Shown piece after piece: positions 37,101 through 44,419 of a DNA stretch of 64,000 nt (positions within the stretch are counted from its first letter, which is position 1; every line of letters starts with the position of its first letter). The position numbers were made by a program, and so were the translations under genes. The stretch covers positions 175,119 to 239,118 of the forward strand of contig NZ_ABXW01000062.1 in the NCBI RefSeq assembly GCF_000173415.1, in the 5' to 3' direction. The notes under the pieces were generated by a model. It made no database searches. It saw only the letters and a program-made list of their open reading frames with translations, and was not told the origin of the DNA. Source of the stretch: Providencia alcalifaciens DSM 30120. Lineage in GTDB: Bacteria > Pseudomonadota > Gammaproteobacteria > Enterobacterales > Enterobacteriaceae.

Positions 37101-37481
37101 GACGGCGGAATGGGAACCGAGGAGGAGCTGGATGGAGACTTTGGAATGCCAGAAAGTGCCGTATTGGTTGCGTAGTGCTTGAATAATTTCATCATGCAAT
37201 AAAATTATTTTTTTAATCGGCGCATTTAAATTGATTGGGGTATTCTGTGGCTTAAACGCCTTCTGCTCTTGCTTTTGTGAAAATTTATTTTTTATCGGAT
37301 AAAAATAAATACCGCATAAAGCAATGATACTGAATGTCGATATTCCGATATAGTAGGGTGTTAAGTCAAACGGTTGATATTGATAAGTGACAAATAAAAC
37401 GATTGATAAACTTAGGAGTAAGACTAAAAAAATCGCAAATAGCTTCCCACGAGGAAAACTCGCGGATATTTTATTTTTCAT
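34128..37481 (-). CDS. tssM: T6SS inner-membrane protein TssM (IcmF/VasK)
   Basis: A 1117-residue TssM protein: two N-terminal membrane helices, a cytoplasmic domain, a third membrane helix near residue 370 and a long periplasmic part ending in the domain that binds TssJ. TssM spans the envelope and forms the trans-envelope channel with TssL and TssJ. The cytoplasmic domain lacks a recognisable Walker A motif (around residues 120-140 it reads LLGSHSAVEK). The longest frame starts 13 codons upstream; the ATG at 37479-37481 directly follows the stop of the upstream gene and is preferred. Confidence 0.88.
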   Translation of the reverse strand: MKNKISASFPRGKLFAIFLVLLLSLSIVLFVTYQYQPFDLTPYYIGISTFSIIALCGIYFYPIKNKFSQKQEQKAFKPQNTPINLNAPIKKIILLHDEIIQALRNQYGTFWHSKVSIQLLLGSHSAVEKLAPSLTQEIWQECDGTLLIYGGDIGSSIDSERLETLKQLRRRRPLDGVIWVTENSISSQLLDNSVTFTNLNTATAHNAGRAIQNLFQELGWRAPVWVWSVSDQQSLSAVETPSILCMTEQNMPAEALSPSLLSLIPALVVNGTQALLREQKHTYLLALAQFLQNGGSQQLATALAPLNTQLRTLPFSGIAFSPSINPLNQQRLPNSWHPDTRWTSWLNVQSELASGLQPASLGFDKKRLAQYGAATAMTLWGAGMIVSYLANRQLIEESYQSANVAANSQLPETERLKAQYDFQQTLGLLNHREQTSVPFWLHFGLNSNQPLLAHLWPLYQQTVLPPLRDTLAQQLTQQLQAYAQLSPNSDDRRQATQGAYQSLKTYLMMSTPERMDPAFFTNSVLTTLPVPQGMNEGEWQTLGKELLMFYAQQLPKHPEWQLIANNNLINQSRTLLIRQIGQRSESATLYQEVLLQAQHQFPDMTLDDMTGDTDASFLFTTDEFVSGIFTRKAWEEAIEPAIKKVVESRRNEIDWVLSDSQHELSQDISPDALKQQLTERYFADFSDSWLNFLNSLQWRHTESLSDTIDQLSLMSDVRQSPVIALMNTVAYQGKTGRQQEKLADSFMNSAKDLLNKEQKPVISQKADFTGPLEDTFAPILNFVDPQTNTQASDNLSLQAYLTRITRVRLKLQQVVNAPDPQAMSQDFAQSILEGKNVDFAQTKDMGSLIAASFGQEWQSFGDSLLVEPMTQAWQQLLTPTAQGINSEWQNAIVNEWNSAFGGRYPLKETQSDISLPLMAQYLRPDNGRIQRFLETRLQGVLRKEGNHWVPNSTNAQGLRFNPAFLNALDTLTELGDVAFANGEARLYFEMRPGTSKHVMQTILVIDKQNLTYDNQFPEWQRFVWPADTVASGASLTWMTTSSGTRLYADHRGVWGLIRLLEAAHVAPYAGSTSSYTVTWTAPDGNTLNYQLRTEMGQGPLALLKLRNFVLPEKIFLD

Positions 37482-37482
37482 A

Positions 37483-38571
37483 TTAAGACCTACGAATGTA
37501 AACCGCGTAACTGGCACCATGAGGATTTGGGTGAATGAGGACTTGGTCTAATTCTGTTTTTAATGATATTTCGGTTACGAGTGAAAGGTATGTTAAAAAT
37601 GCATTAGGATGAGGTGTTGAATAAGATAATGCTAAAGAACGAATTGGAATAGTTTTATCAAATTCAATATTTTTTTCAGTGTAGGTGATGAGAACGTTAT
37701 CTACGATATCTTGCTGACTTTCTGTTATCCATGTTTGGAATGTATTCTTTCTCGATATCCCACTGTAATCCATGTATTTCACTATTTCATTATTGATATC
37801 TTTAGTGTTTATTTCCATGACGCGTTCGACTTTTACGTTGGTATTATTTGAATTCATGAATTGTTGGTTTGTTGAAAATAGTTGAGCTGAAATAAATTCG
37901 CTGTATTTTGCTTGCGACTGGATCGTCACAATTAAAAACATCTTGTTTTGTTCTGCATCATCATACGCTGAAAAAATATCTTGGTAGCGAGGTGATCGAA
38001 TAGGTTTGAGCTGCCAATGTTCATAAATTAATTTTTCATTACTGATGCTATCATTACTGTCGAAGAGGTAAATTTTTGACAGATAAGACCGATAAAGAGG
38101 AGACTGTTTTTCGAGTTGTGCATCAAGGGTTGCAATGAAGTTATTATCAAATTGCAAAAGATTGAATAAACGACGAGGTTTATTTGGAAACATCGGAACG
38201 GCTTCTGCTTCTTGCAAAAACACGTCAGTACCGTCTTTATCGGGGGTATAGATAACGTTTGCGATAGAGATCACTGAAGATTGGCACCATGCTTGCCATT
38301 CCCTTTTTGTGATTTCTTTCTCTTTTTCCCAGTTCTGACATGTGATCACGGAATGTTGATAACGAACGTATAAAAAACTGATACAGGCAAAAAAGAGGAG
38401 AGCGATAATGGGGAATGCGATAAATAATAACCGTGTTTTTTGCTCTACCGCTAATGTGACACTATAGGCATAAACGGCAGCCATTATCGTTACGAAAAAG
38501 AAGAGTATCACCTTATAATTGGGTTTTTCTATCGGTGTTTTATTCGGAATAGAGGGGATCTTCCAATACAT
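37483..38571 (-). CDS. Unknown two-helix membrane protein in the T6SS locus
   Basis: A 362-residue protein I do not recognise. Two membrane helices (residues 22-42 and 47-70) are followed by a soluble domain of about 280 residues. The predicted topology puts both termini on the same side. It is placed between the PAAR gene and tssM, with its stop adjacent to the tssM start, so it is cotranscribed with core T6SS genes. It might be an accessory T6SS protein, or an immunity or folding factor for the PAAR-associated cargo. Base composition is more AT-rich than the neighbouring core genes, as in effector islands. Confidence 0.6.
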   Translation of the reverse strand: MYWKIPSIPNKTPIEKPNYKVILFFFVTIMAAVYAYSVTLAVEQKTRLLFIAFPIIALLFFACISFLYVRYQHSVITCQNWEKEKEITKREWQAWCQSSVISIANVIYTPDKDGTDVFLQEAEAVPMFPNKPRRLFNLLQFDNNFIATLDAQLEKQSPLYRSYLSKIYLFDSNDSISNEKLIYEHWQLKPIRSPRYQDIFSAYDDAEQNKMFLIVTIQSQAKYSEFISAQLFSTNQQFMNSNNTNVKVERVMEINTKDINNEIVKYMDYSGISRKNTFQTWITESQQDIVDNVLITYTEKNIEFDKTIPIRSLALSYSTPHPNAFLTYLSLVTEISLKTELDQVLIHPNPHGASYAVYIRRS

Positions 38572-38592
38572 TGATTCGATATCCTTATCTGC

Positions 38593-38850
38593 TTATTTTG
38601 TATGGTTTGTGGGCTCCGAGCTGATCACTCTACATCCACATGCACATAGGCACTGATCCACTACAATGGCAATACCATTATCAAAAGCGGAATCAGCTCC
38701 TTCTATAATGGTGTTATTTCCGTGTTTGGGACAGGAAACAAGATCCCCAACGAGTGCAACGTGTTTACTATCAATGTACATTGTGGATGAAGCCGAGAGC
38801 ACATGGCCTCCATGGGTATTTTTGTCACCAAGACAGACAAATCCTTTCAT
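38593..38850 (-). CDS. PAAR-domain T6SS spike-tip protein
   Basis: An 85-residue protein made of a PAAR domain only: KGFVCLGDKNTHGGHVLSAS at the start, then VALVGDLVSCPKHGNNTIIEG, with the Zn-binding His and Cys residues of the family and a short C-terminal tail. PAAR proteins sharpen the VgrG tip and can carry effectors. This one has no effector extension. Confidence 0.85.
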   Translation of the reverse strand: MKGFVCLGDKNTHGGHVLSASSTMYIDSKHVALVGDLVSCPKHGNNTIIEGADSAFDNGIAIVVDQCLCACGCRVISSEPTNHTK

Positions 38851-39040
38851 TGTGAACCTATTTTTTGGAAATAACGTTATTATCTTTATGCGAAAGTTCA
38901 GTCATTGATAATGGAAGACCATTTTTATCTGAACCACCAAAATACTCAGTATTTTTTTACTGTTATTTTATCGTTCCCTTTCGGGTTCGTATCAGAAATG
39001 TGGCTTACTGTTTAGATATTTATTATCCCTCTTGTATAGA

Positions 39041-40156
39041 TTAAAACGCATTGGGCTTATAGCGGAGAGAACCGACAATTCGATCCCATATTTCGACCAT
39101 TTCGGCATCACTGTATGTTGTTTCTTTATCATTGTTAAATAAAGTTATACTTAAAAATGGTTTAGCGAAAGAGGATGTACCTTGATTTACCTTCAAAAGA
39201 AAAGAATAATAAGGAAAGCCTGATTCTTCGTTATTTTCTTTGTTATAAACTTTTTGTCTCCCATACATTAGCCATTCTTGAGCGGGAACGCCATTGGGTT
39301 TTATTTCACCTTTTTTAAACGTGTGCATATTATTTAACGCCATCGCTTTTTTTATTTCAAAAGATTTATTTAATAATATTTCATCTTGAGGCGTCTCATG
39401 ATGATCCATGTTTATGGCTAAACTAAAATCACTATTTTCATATAAAAAATAGATATCTTCTTGTTGTTTACTATTATCATCTAAAATAAAACCATTAGGA
39501 ATGCAAACCCCGTTTTCTGTGGGAACGACATGATCTAACCGCCCACTTAATCGTGAGATCAAAGATTGCATAGCCGCAAGTTTAGTTGGCCGAGTATTTG
39601 TTTCTATTTCACTAAAACCTGATACTTCAATATATGATTTTTTTTCATCGGCATATTTTGGTGCTGATAAATCTAAGATATTTGTTGTGATAATAAAGGC
39701 AATGTGATTATCATATACATGAGCTTCTAATGTTCTATAAGCGTCATCTGTACCTGACCTATTACTATCAAAAATAACGCCTTTTCCATCAGGTAACTGA
39801 ATAACTTCTTTCAATACAGGTGCGTTTTCTTTACTCGTAGTTCTTTCTATTAACTCCTTTTCTCGTAACTCAATTCGTTGCTGAAATGCAGGAGGGTAAA
39901 TAAATTTGCTCTCAATTTTAAAATCATCAATAAATATCTTATCCTGCAATTTGTTATTAAATGAAGCAGGAACATTAATAACATAACGACCAATACATTG
40001 AGGTTTTGCTTTATCAAACAGAGTTTCTATCACAATCTTTTCCTTGTCACTTAACGGAGCTGGAGCAACTTCACGAATGAGCCATAAAAATGAAATTATT
40101 AGTATAACCAAAATTATCATGAAGCATGCTTGTAATTTAGTCAGCTGCACGGGCAT
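39041..40156 (-). CDS. Tli4-like T6SS immunity protein
   Basis: A 371-residue protein with one membrane helix near its start (FMIILVILIISFLWLI), then a periplasmic domain with CIGRYVINVPASF, which resembles the Tli4 immunity family. Such proteins sit in the periplasm and block the cognate phospholipase. It overlaps the lipase gene by 20 bases, the usual sign of an effector-immunity pair. The frame extends to a TTG at 40171; the ATG at 40154-40156, just after AAGAGG, is preferred. Confidence 0.7.
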   Translation of the reverse strand: MPVQLTKLQACFMIILVILIISFLWLIREVAPAPLSDKEKIVIETLFDKAKPQCIGRYVINVPASFNNKLQDKIFIDDFKIESKFIYPPAFQQRIELREKELIERTTSKENAPVLKEVIQLPDGKGVIFDSNRSGTDDAYRTLEAHVYDNHIAFIITTNILDLSAPKYADEKKSYIEVSGFSEIETNTRPTKLAAMQSLISRLSGRLDHVVPTENGVCIPNGFILDDNSKQQEDIYFLYENSDFSLAINMDHHETPQDEILLNKSFEIKKAMALNNMHTFKKGEIKPNGVPAQEWLMYGRQKVYNKENNEESGFPYYSFLLKVNQGTSSFAKPFLSITLFNNDKETTYSDAEMVEIWDRIVGSLRYKPNAF

Positions 40157-41855
40157 CAACCTCTTGTACAATTTTAATAATCGACCTTAATGTAAATTTA
40201 ATGGCATCACTAAATTCAGAATAAGCTGTATCATCTAACTCATAAGCATTTTGATGATCAACATTTGTCGCTAAGACACTTTTAATTGATGCATGTATTT
40301 TTATTTTATTGAGTGACTCAATGGGAACAGTACTATCACCTTTTCCTAACGACGAAACTAACTCATAAACATTATCGTCATCTATTTTGAAATAATAATG
40401 CGGAACAGCTCCTGTAGGAATAACGTACATTTTACCATCTGATTGTTTTTCAAATCGAACATTTTTAACGGCCGGTAAACGTCGCAATGCATCTTCACTC
40501 AGTTGTATTTCTCGTTTATATGAAACACGACGCCATGAAAGATAATTATCGGATTCTTTTTCATCACCATAAAATACGTACGTATTGGGATGATAAAAAC
40601 CTTTTTCTTGATGTAACATGAATTTTTTAACTTCACCTTTCATCAATTCCGTATATTCAGTCCAATTTTTTCTAACCTTCGCATTATCAGAATCAATAAT
40701 GTCGGATTGATACAGTTTCCACCACACATCATTACGTAAGTAAATTTCGTCAAAAGGGTCTACTTTAGGATATTCACTCTCACCATCAATTTTTAACCAT
40801 CTTGATGGGTATGACGGATACGGCAGTAATTGTAATGGCGCTGGCGCTCTAGCTAAAACAGGCATTAATTTTTCTGCGTTTCCTCCTAAAACTTGCCCTG
40901 GAATATCTTCTTTACCTGCTCCGGTTTTCATTCGGCGATATGCTGCTGGAGACCCTAAATCAGGGATAACCCCGTGAACAACGCCTAAAACCTTATCTTG
41001 ACAACCTTTAAATTCAACCCCTTCAGGGGGATTCATTGCGTAACGAGCGACTAATCCCCCCATAGAATGCGTGACTAAAATGACTTTTTCTACTGCTAAA
41101 CCATACCCATGCTTATTTTTGTAGATATCTAAAACATCATCAATATATTTAGTCAGTTCTTCAGCGGATATAGCATTATCCTTCAGCCAATTATAGCCAA
41201 AAACATGAACAGAAAAGAGGAAGCGTTTAAAGTGCGTTAGCTCAGGATCGGTTAGCGGAGAGTCATGAGTATCCCCTAATTTTCGGTTAACTAAGTTAGC
41301 TAATACACCTGAACGTTTGAATTGTTTTAGTTTAGCGTCAGAATACATACGATAAACATCAGTCTGCCAATCATCCAACAAAGCATATTGAAAAAATTCT
41401 AAAAATTTTCCATAACTTAAATATAACGCTTCACCCCAATGCCGCTCCTGTCTAGTAGGGAGTAGATTTCCATTATCAGGGAAGAGAGAATGAACTCGAG
41501 AGCTAATACTTGTTTTCCTGTTTTCAACAGTAGTAGTGTCTGGGTTTAAAGTTTTTCTACGTTCATGACCGTCTTTAGGGACAAACCAAAGAGTATCAGC
41601 CCCTTTAATCGATTCCGCTTTCCAAGAATCTTCACCAACACTACTTTTAAGATTTGTTCCCATGACCCCAGGGATAAAAATAATAGGTATTACCTTTGTT
41701 GGCGGAACAATGCATTTCGCATCTGCATTGAGTGATTTATGTTGAAGTTGAATATCAACCCAACGGCATTTCCCGTTTTTATCCCATTGTGGTAAGTAAT
41801 ACGAAATATGCTGGCATTCACTAGTTATTGCGGACTTGTCTGATTTATCTGTCAT
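40137..41855 (-). CDS. Tle4-like T6SS lipase/phospholipase effector
   Basis: A 572-residue alpha/beta hydrolase. IPIIFIPGVMGTNLK near residues 56-70 forms the oxyanion-side strand, and VTHSMGGLVARYAM carries the nucleophile Ser264 in the HSMGG elbow (position before His is Thr, not the usual Gly). The fold type resembles LCAT/PGAP1-like lipases, which include the Pseudomonas Tle4 effector TplE. No signal peptide is present, as expected of a T6SS effector that is carried by VgrG or PAAR. It directly follows vgrG (41 bases) and precedes its Tli4-like immunity gene. Catalytic Asp and His are not assigned. Confidence 0.75.
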   Translation of the reverse strand: MTDKSDKSAITSECQHISYYLPQWDKNGKCRWVDIQLQHKSLNADAKCIVPPTKVIPIIFIPGVMGTNLKSSVGEDSWKAESIKGADTLWFVPKDGHERRKTLNPDTTTVENRKTSISSRVHSLFPDNGNLLPTRQERHWGEALYLSYGKFLEFFQYALLDDWQTDVYRMYSDAKLKQFKRSGVLANLVNRKLGDTHDSPLTDPELTHFKRFLFSVHVFGYNWLKDNAISAEELTKYIDDVLDIYKNKHGYGLAVEKVILVTHSMGGLVARYAMNPPEGVEFKGCQDKVLGVVHGVIPDLGSPAAYRRMKTGAGKEDIPGQVLGGNAEKLMPVLARAPAPLQLLPYPSYPSRWLKIDGESEYPKVDPFDEIYLRNDVWWKLYQSDIIDSDNAKVRKNWTEYTELMKGEVKKFMLHQEKGFYHPNTYVFYGDEKESDNYLSWRRVSYKREIQLSEDALRRLPAVKNVRFEKQSDGKMYVIPTGAVPHYYFKIDDDNVYELVSSLGKGDSTVPIESLNKIKIHASIKSVLATNVDHQNAYELDDTAYSEFSDAIKFTLRSIIKIVQEVDARAAD

Positions 41856-41896
41856 AAAAGCTCCTAAAAATGAATTCGCTGACCGTTAGATAGCCA

Positions 41897-44419
41897 CTAC
41901 TTATCGTTAAGTTTAATGTCGAGCTGATCTAACCCTAAGCCCTTACGTTCAGATAAATTTCCTTGGGCATCACTCGCACTGGCACTCTTTGTGCCTTCGG
42001 CATAAATACCAACAGGTTTTGGTAGATGAGGACTGCCCAAATCGTCTAAATGTACCAATTGAGGCTTAACAGCAAATTCAGAGCTTTCCCATGATTGCAT
42101 CGCTTCATTGATACTCTGCCCGCCAAATTTTTGCCACACAGCCCCGCGTTCAATAATCTTATCCGGTGCGGCACATTCCACCGTACCGTCGGCAATACGA
42201 ATATAACCACCGCCACTGGTTAAGATAATTTCCTTTTTAGCCTTGATGATGACTTTGCCATCATGACTACTGATGCTTAAATCTTTTAATGCATCTAATG
42301 ATATTTCGTCGTGCTGAGCTTCTATGGAAATTTTACCTTGGTTAGCAAAGATTTTTATGCCTAATTTTTGAGCGAACAAGCTAATAATTTCACCTGCCGC
42401 AACCGTGAATTTTTTTGCAATACTAAAATCGGTACTTTTCTGTGCGGTTGCAATAATGTTTTCACCAGATGAAAGTTGAATACTTTTAGGTGAGGTATGT
42501 GCGATACCGTCTGGAGAAGAAACAAGCAACGCAGATTGTTTAAGTTCGTGAAGAGTGTCAGAGAGGAGATCTTTTTGAGTTTGTAAATCAGCCAGCTCAG
42601 CTTTTGCAACATTAGCCGCTTCTTTGAGAGATTCGGTTAACTGCTGGGCTTGTTTTAACTGGGCAACAGCTTCTTCCATCGCCAACACATCCCCACCGGC
42701 TTTATCCTGCTTATCGGTGGTAATAAACAACCCTTTCCCTGCACGAATCGCGCCCCAGCTGTCAGTACGTAGCTCAAAACCGTCACCGCGTTGTTCGCGT
42801 TCGGCGTTGACCAAATGCCCCAGGTTTAATTGGGTTTTTCCGCCATACTCGGTGCTGAGCTTAATATGCTCTTGCCCGCGTTTATCCTCCATGCGCAGTT
42901 TGTTATTCGCAGGCGTGCGGATCACATTGCGGGTGTTATTTTTATCCGTCACGTGGTCGGGATGGCGGGAATCATGCAGTGCGTGGGCGATATAAGGGCG
43001 ATCTGGATCGCCCTCATGGAAGGCGATAGCGACTTCAGTGCCTTGAATCAGTGGGAAATGCATCCCATAAGTATCGCCGGCGTAAGGTTTCGCCAAACGC
43101 ACGGGCATACTTTCATAGCCCTTGGTTTTATCATCACGATCCGCATCGAATTTGACCCAATAAAAGCCGTGTTCATTTTGGTGGGCATAAATATCGTGGT
43201 CTTTTGCGCTGGTGACGCGCGCCATTAATGTTCCCGCAATGACTGGGCGTGGTTTTAGAGCAGGGCGCCAGCACAGTGATTCCGTGTATGGCACGGCGTC
43301 AAAACGGACGGTTAGTGCTTTATCTCGGCTGGCGGTAAAGCGTAGGCGAGTAATTAGAATTGGCGATTTGAATACGCTGGGCAACGTCGAACTGAGCGGG
43401 TTATCTTGAATACTTAATACTAATAGAGGAGTAAGATCCGCAGCGCTACTTTCTCCGCGCAGCAAAGTCTGACGGGCTAAAAAGCGCTCGTGATCGAGTC
43501 TTGCCCAGAAGTTAGCGGTTTCAGTCTCAGGGCGAATTTTGTCCCCTCGGGTTAGGTGACGACCTTTATAGTGATAAACATCGCCGTAGTTAATTTTTTC
43601 GCCGTCACCGCGCGTCATATCCGCGACAGCGGAAATCAACGTATCTTCCGCCAGTCGATGGTTATAGTCTTTGGCAAAAACAGTGCTTTCAACCACTTGA
43701 TGACGTAAAGATAATCCCCAAACACTGTCAACATGGTTATCGCTCAGCCCAGACGGGCTATTGAGTGGCAGCGTTTTGTCATACACATAGCCTCGTTGGC
43801 TGTCTGTAAAGTGGAGTACCTCGGTTTGGGTATCATCTTGTAAACCAAAGCGATAAAAAATACCCACTTCACTGAGTAAACGCTCAATAAATTGGCGGTC
43901 ACTTTCGTTAATTTGGTTGATTTGTTCGCGCTTTGGGTACGCTTTGTCGAGATGAAATTCGAACTCCCAGCCTTTGAAATTATGTTCACGCAGAATTTGT
44001 TCAACCACATCAGGGATGGATTGGTTGATAAAGAAACGGTGGCTGCGAATTTGATGGCGGAGTAGCGCAAAAAAAGGCTCGATAACTAGCTGGTAGCGAG
44101 CTTCATCCGCAGAGCCAGAGAGACGACGGAAATCCGTCACTACGCCATGAACGCGCTTGGCAACGCTCGGATGAGTGGCAAGCCCCATTAAGTTACTTAT
44201 CGGCGCACAAAAGGTCAGGCTGGCATTACGGCGCAATAATTGTTGAGCAGAAAGATCCTGGGTGGAACAGGTAAACGTAATTTGGTAGCGATAGGTATCG
44301 CTAGCTGCCTCACGCCCCGTAAAATGTTCAACATCCAGTAAATCTGAGCAGCCTTGCACTTCTAAGCGATAGCGGTTTTGACCTTGAAGGAGGTTTTTGG
44401 TTGTATCGAGTAGGCTCAT
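41897..44419 (-). CDS. vgrG: T6SS spike protein VgrG (TssI)
   Basis: An 840-residue VgrG: gp27-like N-terminal half (residues 1-380, DVEHFTGREAASDTYRYQITFTC near the start), OB-fold gp5 region with MPVRLAKPYAGDTYGMHFPLIQGTEVAIAFHEGDPDRPYI, a coiled part near residues 585-625 and a DUF2345-type beta-helix region (residues 640-760). About 70 C-terminal residues beyond it may bind the adjacent cargo. It overlaps tssH by four bases (ATGA). Confidence 0.9.
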   Translation of the reverse strand: MSLLDTTKNLLQGQNRYRLEVQGCSDLLDVEHFTGREAASDTYRYQITFTCSTQDLSAQQLLRRNASLTFCAPISNLMGLATHPSVAKRVHGVVTDFRRLSGSADEARYQLVIEPFFALLRHQIRSHRFFINQSIPDVVEQILREHNFKGWEFEFHLDKAYPKREQINQINESDRQFIERLLSEVGIFYRFGLQDDTQTEVLHFTDSQRGYVYDKTLPLNSPSGLSDNHVDSVWGLSLRHQVVESTVFAKDYNHRLAEDTLISAVADMTRGDGEKINYGDVYHYKGRHLTRGDKIRPETETANFWARLDHERFLARQTLLRGESSAADLTPLLVLSIQDNPLSSTLPSVFKSPILITRLRFTASRDKALTVRFDAVPYTESLCWRPALKPRPVIAGTLMARVTSAKDHDIYAHQNEHGFYWVKFDADRDDKTKGYESMPVRLAKPYAGDTYGMHFPLIQGTEVAIAFHEGDPDRPYIAHALHDSRHPDHVTDKNNTRNVIRTPANNKLRMEDKRGQEHIKLSTEYGGKTQLNLGHLVNAEREQRGDGFELRTDSWGAIRAGKGLFITTDKQDKAGGDVLAMEEAVAQLKQAQQLTESLKEAANVAKAELADLQTQKDLLSDTLHELKQSALLVSSPDGIAHTSPKSIQLSSGENIIATAQKSTDFSIAKKFTVAAGEIISLFAQKLGIKIFANQGKISIEAQHDEISLDALKDLSISSHDGKVIIKAKKEIILTSGGGYIRIADGTVECAAPDKIIERGAVWQKFGGQSINEAMQSWESSEFAVKPQLVHLDDLGSPHLPKPVGIYAEGTKSASASDAQGNLSERKGLGLDQLDIKLNDK

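Noticed and set aside
42361..42612. Minus-strand frame within vgrG in another frame
   Set aside because: It is inside the VgrG beta-helix region and has no ribosome site or family resemblance.
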